Below the pieces are notes generated by a model that made no database searches, had not been told where the DNA came from, and was given only the letters and a program-made list of their open reading frames with translations. A program made the translations under genes and the position numbers. Shown piece after piece: positions 56,501 through 64,000 of a stretch of 64,000 nt of DNA; the stretch's first letter is position 1; each line of letters begins with the position of its first letter. The stretch spans positions 1,426,001 to 1,490,000 of the forward strand of contig CAJINV010000008.1 of assembly GCA_905178155.1 (NCBI GenBank), written 5' to 3'. Origin of the DNA: Amoebophrya sp. A120. Taxonomy: Eukaryota > Sar > Dinophyceae > Syndiniales > Amoebophryaceae.

Positions 56501-58610
56501 ATCATGGGGAAGAACCTTGTCCGGCTGGACAACGCCAAACTACAGCTACTCGCAGCGCACGGTCAGGAGCGCGCGCTGGAAAAGGGCATCGAGGGCCGGA
56601 AGATTGTGGACAAAACCACCCTGAAGGTTTCGAGCGGGTGGCGCGAATGGGACAATTTGGACGACTTGTTTTCCAGTCTGGGCTATGGATTGCAAAAGTG
56701 TCTGGGTCTGGAAGAGTGCGCGATTTGTCATGTGGCTTTTCCATGACCCATGAGGTCTGGAATGCAGGACCTAGCATGACAGATTCTGTGCGATCTCTCT
56801 CATGCCTATCCTGCATGAGAAACTCTCTCCCGACTTGGTCAAAACTGGACGACTTTTGGTAATCATGCAACACAGATTTTTGCATGCTTCAGATTTAGCA
56901 TGACAAGTTGCATTCTTCCAGACCCAGACATTTTTACATTTGATATGGGCACGCATCCAGTGGTCCAGTCGGACGTGTACAATCATTTGGTCGTCCGGAG
57001 CACGGTGCTATCAAATGTAAAAGTGTCTGGGTCTGGAAGATTGCCACGCTTGTCTTGCACATTTTGCATGACTCCTGCTGTCTGTGATGCATGCCCTAGC
57101 ATCACAGATTTTGTGAGAGCTTCCTGATGCCTATACCGCATGACAAAAGCCCTCTCCGCGTATCCAAATTTGCCTCCTCTTGCTGCTCATGCAATACAGA
57201 TTTTTTTAGAATCCAAAATCAGCATGACAAGTTGGATTCAGATTCTTCCAGACCCAGTCACTTTTACAGTTGATAGGTGCTCCCCGGCGCACCAGGAGCA
57301 GCTGGAGCCGTCGCGTCGCAACATCAGCACCAGGACCGCAACCTCCAGTTGCGAAACCGGGTGCACGCGGACAACATGCGCATCGGGCTGGCCGTGGAAC
57401 GCGGAGCCGACTGGGACCTGAACCGGTACGGAAACGAAGACGGGGGCGGCGGCGCGAAGGGGGTGATCACCGCCATTAACGAATACCAGAAAACGTGTTC
57501 CGTGGTGTGGGAGTGCAACCCGGCCCGAATGCTCTCCCACTACCGGACGGGGAATATGGCGTTCTCACCTGTTACATTCTGCTCAGCTGTTACATGGATT
57601 CGTGATGCAAAAATGGCAAAAGTGAAAGGGGTCACCTTGCGCGTCTTGCATGACAGATCTGGCGCAGATTCTCAGCCTGTTTGGCTCTTCGAGAATTTGT
57701 CATGCGAAGCAGCTCGATCGTGTCACTTCTGATTGTGGTTTTGCATTACAAAGCATGTAACAGTTCAGAATGTAACATTTGAGAACGCCATAGGGAAAGA
57801 CGGCAAGTTCGACCTGGCGACCGCCGACCCAGCCGCAAATGCCGCGGCCAGCATGGTGGCAGCACGTCCGCTCGTGTGCAACCCTCTAGGCGCGGCAGTG
57901 GCCGCAGGCAGGGGAGCCGGAGGCGGTAAGGCTTTTGATGAGGTTGAGGACGCAGATGATATAATTTGCATGGTTCATAGATATATTGAATTCATTTTCC
58001 ATACATCAACAGAACGACCTAACAGGCTATCATGATACGTAGAAAAGAGCCTACACCTAGGCTAAATCTGCATATGACGTGTGCGCATCAACCAACAGTG
58101 ACAGGGTCCGCATTATCGATATGCGTATTCCGACAAAAGGAATACCCCGGTGGCTGCGCGTGTGTTTCCGGCGCAGTTTCCTCTGGAATAAATTAGAAAA
58201 ATATCATCGACGACTTTCTAGTTTATCTAATTCTAAAGGATAGCACAGGAAGTAATTTTCAATGTTTGAATCTGCTAAAGTAGTGCCCGCGCACGCGCTG
58301 CGAGTACCAGCATTGATATGTATGAAGTGCAAACAAGAAAACGAACCATTTTGCAGGAGGTGGCGGTGCGGAGATGGAGAACATCGAATATGTACCATGG
58401 AAGCAGATTGTGGACGGGGGACAACGCGAAACGCTCAAGTACGCTGCGTACAACCGCGAGCAAGATGCAAAAGTGAGCTTCTGGGATGCGCACCCCGGCT
58501 ATCGGATGAAAGAAGACATCTGGGGCCAGGTTCACAAGTTTGCGAACCCCGTGGATGAGCAACCGATTTTTGTGCAAAGCTGTGTGAGACAAGAAAGCTT
58601 CTGGGCATAA
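53598..58610 (+). CDS. Mib/Herc2-domain protein, 11 exons
   Basis: Exons 53598-53882, 54241-54319, 54434-54517, 54776-54964, 55301-55526, 55693-56160, 56473-56683, 56951-57008, 57281-57554, 57798-57925, 58357-58610 total 2256 nt (751 aa), all in phase. After a Ser-rich start (MYPNTQQFTNPSAAQAAGPP) come strand-rich segments (QVGLRITDIAGFDSRQMMFL, GLIDIRVQSADGKKTLEVLG, VINVRLQIST) that resemble C2-like beta sandwiches but are not assigned. A Mib/Herc2-like domain follows: GLAVERGADWDLNRYGNEDG, KGVITAINEYQKTCSVVW and SHYRTGKDGKFDL. This domain appears in ubiquitin ligases and binds partner proteins; no RING or HECT domain is seen. Six introns are introners; the GT-AG introns are 53883-54240, 55527-55692, 56161-56472 and 57926-58356. 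Confidence 0.78.
54320..54428 (+). mobile_element. Introner family A, 109 bp, TSD TCTCG
   Basis: TATCCAGGAAAAAACACCC and inverse, exact TCTCG flanks. Removal of 114 nt joins DSRQMMFL to GHAKYKLVVEAW. Confidence 0.95.
54518..54770 (+). mobile_element. Introner family C, 253 bp, TSD TACCA
   Basis: TATCAACTGTAAAAATGTCT at the left, AGACATTTTTACATTTGATA at the right, exact TACCA flanks. Removal of 258 nt joins RNAMAT to NFGDNNDLL. Same length as copies at 38127 and 62081. Confidence 0.95.
54965..55295 (+). mobile_element. Diverged family C-like introner, 331 bp, flanks CAAGC/GAAGT
   Basis: TATCAAATGCAAATATCATG at the left against reversed right end TATGGGTTACAAATATTTCC. Flanks share 3 of 5 bases. 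Removal of 336 nt joins VVKTPKL to DLQHSDLVLGQPVKEYF. Confidence 0.72.
56684..56945 (+). mobile_element. Introner family C, 262 bp, TSD TGGGC
   Basis: GCAAAAGTGTCTGGGTCTGG at the left, AGACATTTTTACATTTGATA at the right, exact TGGGC flanks. Removal of 267 nt joins DDLFSSLG to THPVVQSDVYN. Confidence 0.95.
57009..57275 (+). mobile_element. Introner family C, 267 bp, TSD GGTGC
   Basis: TATCAAATGTAAAAGTGTCT at the left, AGTCACTTTTACAGTTGATA at the right, exact GGTGC flanks. Removal of 272 nt shifts frame and joins VVRSTVL to PGAPGAAGAVA before the Mib/Herc2-like domain. Confidence 0.95.
57555..57792 (+). mobile_element. Introner family E, 238 bp, TSD GGGAA
   Basis: TATGGCGTTCTCACCTGTTA at the left, AACATTTGAGAACGCCATA at the right, exact GGGAA flanks. 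Removal of 243 nt gives SHYRTGKDGKFDL, the conserved end of the Mib/Herc2 domain. Confidence 0.96.
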
Positions 58611-59671
58611 AAAAAGAATGCGGGCTCTTCTGTGAAGCTGGGCGGCTTTTTCGTGGTCGTGCATACAACTTTTTGATTTTGCTAGACATAGAGAACCGAA
58701 AGAAAAAAGGCGCTTCAATCCTCTAGGGTCCCTAGTCCGCTGCGGTCCGTGGTTCAAGGAAACAGGATAGTGAGTCCCGCTTGATAAATCGGTAGTGCGA
58801 CGAGGACCAACATGGTGAAGGGCCTCGTCCTTGTTGTTTTCCATGAAAATCGTACCAGAGGCAGAGACGTGAAAAACCCGACTGAAGTTGCTTCTTTTAT
58901 TTTCCTTTGAGGGACAGACCGCAAACGCGTCTGTTGTTGGTTGCCCCCCCTACTTGTAGTGGTGTTCCTAACGTCGACAGTACCGCTCTCAATTCTATGC
59001 CACAGAGAGCGACACGGTCACGGCAATCACCCTGATAAAAGTCGTGAGAGACAAGAGGGACATCTTCCCAGTTATGTGAAGGAGGGGCGGGGCCACTCTT
59101 GCTTGCAAATTTAAGTCTTCTGCTTGTCCTCGTGGTTTTCTTTATATTCCCTGCCAAGTCTAACTCTAAGTGTGACTGTGAGCGGCAGTGGTCAGTCGGT
59201 ACTACGATTTCCTGGCTTACGCTTTGCGTGTGCGGTCGCCCAGGTGGCCCTCGGAAGATGTACTACTTAAGTACAAAAAAAACTTTCACAACTGTAGACC
59301 GCAACGAGAAAGAAAGCACCTGGCGGAATTCGATGGAGGGTGGTCCACACGAAGATGCCAGCGGTTGGTCGTTCTGCTGCGAAGCGAGCCCATCCAGAAA
59401 GAGCTGCGGCACGCGGGAATGGACGACTCCACCGTCCGTCCACGACAATAGCCAAGACGCTCGAGGAGCTGGAAATTCGTATGCTCCCACTTTCAGCACA
59501 CCAGGGTCTACTTTGTTGAGCAGCTGTCGTGCCACTGCTTGGATTAGCGGCTCGGCGACTTCTGCGTCATCAAGTTCATCCCTGGACGAAATAAGCTCAT
59601 CTAGCAATTGTTTCACAGGCGACGACTACAGAGGCCGGCGAAGAATACCATGCCGTGCTGCTCCGCAGAAG
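58611..59671. other. Intergenic region or alternative 5' end of the peptidase gene
   Basis: The frame of the peptidase signal peptide stays open back to 59099, which includes a hydrophobic run LLLVLVVFFIFP, but its composition is Ser/Arg-rich and unlike a pro-region. Probably 5' flank. Confidence 0.4.
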
Positions 59672-62600
59672 ATGCAGAGGATGAGGATTTCCGCCACTAC
59701 TCTTGCGGCGGTCTCGTTGCAGCTGTACCAGATGGACAGCGTTGTTGCAGATTTGCCGGTTCACTGCTTGGCTTCGGACCTGGCAGGGGAGAGCGGCGGG
59801 ACTGGTAAGAAGTGGGAGTTTACGTTCGGCTCTCCCAAGGACAAGCCGTACGGCAACGCGTTTTCCGATATTTGCGGACTATCCACAAAACAGGACCGAT
59901 CCGCGACCCCGCCATGGGATTTATTGTCATGCAACCTAACAAAACATGCATCAGATGTGAGCAGCCAAGCAGTGTCTGTCATACAAAAAATGGATGAGGA
60001 TGGCTCTTTTTTTGTGGATACGGACATCAGCGACCGGATAAGCCGCATTCGCAGCCAGAGCGAAAACTCCCCGGAGAAAAAGCTCTCGCTATTCAAGTAA
60101 ATTGGAAGTACTCTCTAACTGAGCCGGGAATCAATTACTTTAGCACGTTTGTTCTTTTAGAAAACAGTTTCTCTATCACTTCCTTATCTCTTCTATTCCT
60201 TTTTCCGCCCCTCAACTTTTCGGTCCCTACCAGTGTGAAGATCTTTGTCGCGAACATGATTACCCCCTGTGTCGCGCAATGAGGGCCTCCTCTCTAATAA
60301 AAATCTTCCGTTTGAAGGTCACACTGCAGCCGAGCTTCAAGATTGGAATAGATAAAGTGCTGTTCGAAAGTTCGACTGTCGAGACGCCAGAAGCGCACTT
60401 GAAAGCTTCAAGTTTCGCTGAGAGTACCCCGAGCAGCAGCCTGAATTTGCTGTCGTTGCTACGCGCTAACGGTGCGAAGGAACAGGTCCACCAGGAGGGC
60501 GAGGACAATGTGCTGGATGATGCGACAAGACACAAGCAAAATCTGCACTCCATCGCGACCAAGGGCCCCAGCCTGTTGCAACAAGAAATGCAGGCTGGCA
60601 AAAACGCCGCAGCGACGCACACGCAGCATCACTTCATGGGCCCGTCAGATTGGTCGATGGTGTACGACGAAGGACTGGAAATCGAGCTTGGAAAGCTGCG
60701 TCTGTTCGCTTTCTCCGCGTTTGATTTCGACGGTAGCGGCAAAAACGTGTCCCGGTGTGGGCTCACCGAAGTTGGCTATGCTACGTGAAGATGAAAGTGT
60801 GCTTGGCACTAGCAAATTTAAGACCACTTAGATATAGAAGCAAAAGCACCATGAAAGAAAGCAAAATTGTACCATCCGCAGAAGAAACGAATCAGGTTCA
60901 GGCTGATGGTGCTAGTACATGCATATATCTTCGCATACCCGTAACCATGGCAGGTCCAATAGAAGAGAGTCAGAAAGAAACTACTTGCATACATACTTTT
61001 ACTATAAATTTTCATCCTTCCATTGACATAGTCAGAAAATGATAAAGCGACTGCACTTTCTCTTTTTTTTTGGTTTGACGTCGGTTGGTACCGCACCATT
61101 ACGGACAACCCCGGGGATCAGTATCATACCGGGTGTTGGATTGGGCGGCAAATCGACGGCAGCGGCGGCAACTCCACCACGACGACGTCCTCTGACGAGG
61201 AGCAAGCTACTGTCATGATGGACAAGAAGAGCAAGAGGCACGAGGCGCCCACGGTGAAGAAGATCCCGGGACTTATATCCTGTGCAAAAGTATCGCACTC
61301 GTACTAATTGCAAATGCACATGACAAATGTTTTTCCTAAGGGAAAACAGCATTACAAATTCCACTTTCATCCCTCTTGCCAAAATTTGTGATGCAATTTA
61401 TACTAGTGCGATGCTTTTGCAATGCATAGCTTAATGTCGCCCCCAACGTTGTACACGACGCCGAAGGAAAGCTGCACGCTATTGCAGTGAAAAATACCCC
61501 CACCCCCAAAGGTGCAAAAATTTAAGTTTGTGATGCGACGTTTCCAAATGAAAACTTTTTGCCATGCATGAAAGGAGTATGAATCTTTCTGATGCAGAGT
61601 CTAGCTCTAGGCGTGTATCGCATCGCTTGCATGACAAGCGCCACTCTTGCTGCGGTCTTTTGCAATGCAAATTTTTGCTACCCACGATTGGAAACCTGTG
61701 ATGCTGATAGATGCAAGAGGGCAAGTGTTTCATTTGGAAAGGTTTGCAATACAAATGCTCCCAAGGTCGGGGGTGAGGGCATTTTTCATTGTAATACACG
61801 CGATCAACACTCCGGGTGCGGCCTCCAATCTGGAATCGCACCTGCTGCGGAAAAAAACCGATGCAGTAGACGCCCCCTCCTCAACATCATCTTCGTCGTT
61901 GATGCAAACTGAAACCTTTGCGTCGTCCCCGACCCCGAGCAATGTCATCAATAGCAAGGGATTGTTGCGACGTGGGACGACTGGAAGTACAACTACGCAG
62001 ATCGTCGCACCAAGTCGAAGGAGCCCTGGCACATCCACTCCATTCGAGGACAAGTCCTTGGATAGTTTGATGCAGAAAGCTATGGATTGCAAAAATAACT
62101 GGGTCTGGAAAGTTGGAACTTGTAATGCTGGTCTTGCATTCATATCAAATCTGTATTGCATGACCAACAAAGGTGGTAGCCTCTCATGTCAAACAAAAAC
62201 GCAGTTTCTCATCCAGAGTTCGTATGAGAAAGCGTGCTGCAACCTTGTCATGCTTTCCTGCATAAGGAAGTGACTCCTTCTTGCACATTTTAGCATCACA
62301 AAGTTCCAGACCCAGACATATTTGCAATGCATAAAAGCTTCGTTTCTGCAAGACGAAGACGCGGAGGCGGACGACCGCAGCCGCATTGTGCGCACGCGTC
62401 TCGAACACCAAAAAATCGCCGACGAGATTAACGCGGCCAATTTAGGTTGGAAAGCGAAAGTGTACGACCGCTTTCTCGACAAAACCCCACGGGAGCTGAA
62501 TTTGATGTCAGGCCGCCGCGCGGGGCTCTTCCCCCGGCAGAATCGGAACACATTGCAGAGCGAAATTACGCCCGACACCGATTCGGTATTTCCGCAGCCG

Positions 62601-64000
62601 CGAAAGGTGTTATCGGGTGCACTATGGAAAGGAAGGCAAAAGTAAAAAGTACTGGAACCGTGCTTGCAGTGCTGACGTTTCTTGCGCGGACGTCAAAATG
62701 ATCGTTGCAATTGGTGCAGCTGCACAAGCACAACAAAGTAAAAGTTTGTGCTCTGGCATAGTAGCAGAAGTTGTGTGGAAAGTACGAAGATCGGCCGATA
62801 CAAAGACAATAACAATCACCGAAAGATCATGAAAGTAAGAAGTGCTCGCACTTCAGTTGTTGGTCAACGCAGACTCCTCTTTCGAACCGCATAATAGTCA
62901 CCGAATCTGAATCAAACAACGCACAGAGCTTGTTCAAAAAAGTCCTTACTTTCCATAGAACTCGCAGCACATCCAGAATCTGGCGCTTTTGCAGGAAGAA
63001 GCGAATGGATCCGAGCTCCTCTCGAAAGCGGCGGCCGCCGCAACGGAGAAGAAGCGGGCACTTCCGAAGCAGTTCGACTGGCGCAATCCAAACGACGGCG
63101 GCCACCCGCTCATCGTCACGGAAGGCATCAACCAAGGCAACTGCGGCTCTTGCTACGTCCTGTCGGCGACGCAGGCGCTCAACGCCAGGCTGCGCGTCAA
63201 GAAACTGCGGGAATTGAAGGCCAAGGACGCAAGCGACGCGGAAATCCACACGGCGCTCAAAAACAGCCAGAAGTTCTCCTACGAACATGCCCTCGGCTGC
63301 TCCGAGTTCAATCAAGGCTGTGATGGCGGGTACAATTCGTATTTTTGTATAATCGTGCAGGTGGAGGTAGGTACAGGTAGTGGTTGTGCAAGGGCTACAC
63401 CCAAAAAATGTGTACGTACTTGATGTTCCTTCATCTAGGTTGTGCGTGATTTGTGCTTTTTCTCTACTCACGACAAGCCCGCATTTCAAGTTATGGAAAT
63501 TCTTCTGACATCGTATTTGTATTTCACTTTCAGAGTTTTGAAAAAGTAAAAGATAGTAAATGGCAATGCATGAAGGAAGCTGAGTAGATCAGCCCAAAAA
63601 TTTTTCCATAATCAACCAAAGAGCCACGACTTGTCTTATCTTGTACGAAACTCTCAGGTACAGCCACCTGTTTGGTCAGTGGTCGCGGTTGTTTGGCCTG
63701 GCGCCCGCAGACGAGGAGTGCACTCCGGAGGGCGGATGGGGCGACGGTTCGGAGTGCAAGCCGATCCCTGCCTCTTGTCCGCAAGAGAAGTATCCACAGT
63801 AAATTTCCCGTACGCGTACAAATGCTGTCTCTGCATGACAACCTTTTTTTCCAATCCTATTCAGCATGACAAGTGGCATCCGAAGCTGCTTGCGGCGACG
63901 GTGCAAAGGTTTTTGATGTGGTGCAGTCGGGTATGCATGACAAGTGGCATGCTCCAACTTACGAAAATTTCTCAAGCATTTTGTACATGTACAGGAAATT
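59672..64000 (+). CDS. Cathepsin C / dipeptidyl-peptidase I-like cysteine peptidase (runs off window)
   Basis: Starts MQRMRISATTLAAVSLQLYQ, a signal peptide, then DLPVHCLASDLAGE, the start of the exclusion domain. Exons: 59672-59879, 60026-60096, 60318 to about 60768, about 61085-61275, 61434-61479, 61802-62080, 62339-62606, 62959-63329, 63658-63790. CGHQRPDKPHSQ, WSMVYDEGLEIELGKLRLFA and WYRTITDNPGDQY belong to the exclusion domain; NLGWKAKVYDRFLDKTPREL matches the propeptide; KQFDWRNPNDGG, INQGNCGSCYVLSATQALNA (oxyanion Gln and catalytic Cys) and GCSEFNQGCDGGYSHLFGQW begin the mature peptidase. Catalytic His and Asn lie beyond 64000. Removes N-terminal dipeptides in an acidic vesicle or secreted setting. 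GT-AG introns: 60097-60317, 62607-62958, 63330-63657. The join near 60768-61085 is unresolved. Confidence 0.88.
59880..60020 (+). mobile_element. Introner family A-like, 141 bp, TSD CGGAC
   Basis: TATCCACAAAACAGGACCGA at the left, GGCTCTTTTTTTGTGGATA at the right, exact CGGAC flanks. Removal of 146 nt changes frame and yields CGHQRPDKPHSQ, the exclusion-domain motif; the unspliced frame is open but off-frame with the family. Confidence 0.92.
61276..61428 (+). mobile_element. Introner family B, 153 bp, TSD ACTTA/GCTTA
   Basis: TATCCTGTGCAAAAGTATCG at the left, CGATGCTTTTGCAATGCATA at the right, one flank mismatch. Removal of 158 nt joins KKIPGL to NVAPNVVHDAEGKLHA. Confidence 0.92.
61480..61796 (+). 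mobile_element. Introner, 317 bp, TSD CACGC
   Basis: TATTGCAGTGAAAAATACCC at the left, GGGCATTTTTCATTGTAATA at the right, exact CACGC flanks. Removal of 322 nt joins AEGKLHA to INTPGAASNLE. Confidence 0.94.
62081..62333 (+). mobile_element. Introner family C, 253 bp, TSD AAAGC
   Basis: GCAAAAATAACTGGGTCTGG at the left, AGACCCAGACATATTTGCAA at the right, ends TATGG/GCATA, exact AAAGC flanks. Removal of 258 nt joins LDSLMQKA to SFLQDEDAEADD. Confidence 0.94.
63791..64000 (+). mobile_element. Introner family D, left part only, runs off window
   Basis: Starts TATCCACAGTAAATTTCCCG after CPQEK (preceding 5 bases AGAAG). The window ends in what looks like the right TIR (TGTACATGTACAGGAAATT). The next exon should begin just past a GGATA end and a copy near AGAAG. 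Confidence 0.75.

Noticed and set aside
59880-60100. Reading the peptidase frame straight through to the stop at 60100
   Set aside because: The read-through tail has no family similarity, while removing the CGGAC-flanked element gives CGHQRPDKPHSQ and a GT-AG join to the rest of the exclusion domain.

Overview
This window looks like nuclear DNA of a dinoflagellate-lineage protist, most likely a Syndiniales parasite of the Amoebophrya type. Four things point that way: intron-dense eukaryotic genes, all recognisable genes on the + strand in a head-to-tail series, protist gene families (CDPK-like kinase, plant/protist organellar DNA polymerase, cathepsin C-like peptidase), and above all a very high load of introner elements. 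Published Amoebophrya genomes are known for non-canonical, transposon-like introns with terminal inverted repeats (TIRs) and target-site duplications (TSDs). The species call is an inference; no rRNA or other marker gene lies in the window.

Layout, all on +: (1) 708-7808, secreted-looking protein with a pseudokinase followed by a kinase; (2) 10318-14482, CLC-type chloride channel/transporter; (3) 15759-21853, NYN/PIN-like nuclease candidate with an arginine/serine-rich repeat tail whose repeat units are split by very large nested introners; (4) 22517-27475, CDPK-like kinase with a large insert in the kinase fold; (5) 28983-29555, small membrane protein; (6) 30277-32008, STI1-domain protein; (7) 33103-40713, POP/PolA-type organellar DNA polymerase with 3'-5' exonuclease; (8) 41394-44192, ankyrin-repeat protein; (9) 44848-45409, small presequence-bearing protein; (10) 45532-48456, intronless 974-aa helical protein; (11) 49046-51639, unknown multi-exon protein; (12) 51664-52404, small membrane protein; (13) 53598-58610, protein with a Mib/Herc2 domain; (14) 59672 to beyond 64000, cathepsin C/dipeptidyl-peptidase I-like peptidase. 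The genes do not form a pathway; dinoflagellate gene order is normally not functional.

The main signal is the introner system. I place 41 elements (40 complete) that begin with TAT (rarely TAC or a decayed form) and end with ATA or its TIR mirror, usually carry TIRs, and sit between 5-bp direct repeats. 25 have exact 5-bp repeats, 7 have one mismatch and 8 are more diverged. Removing the element plus one 5-bp copy joins the exons in frame in every case I could test, including ones confirmed by conserved protein motifs (kinase DVWSLGVVLF, polymerase, CLC, cathepsin C, Mib/Herc2, ankyrin). None of these needs a GT-AG boundary. The same genes also hold ordinary GT-AG introns, often with a GTAC donor. 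Exon coordinates below come from reading frame, splice motifs and family motifs; they have not been checked against RNA.
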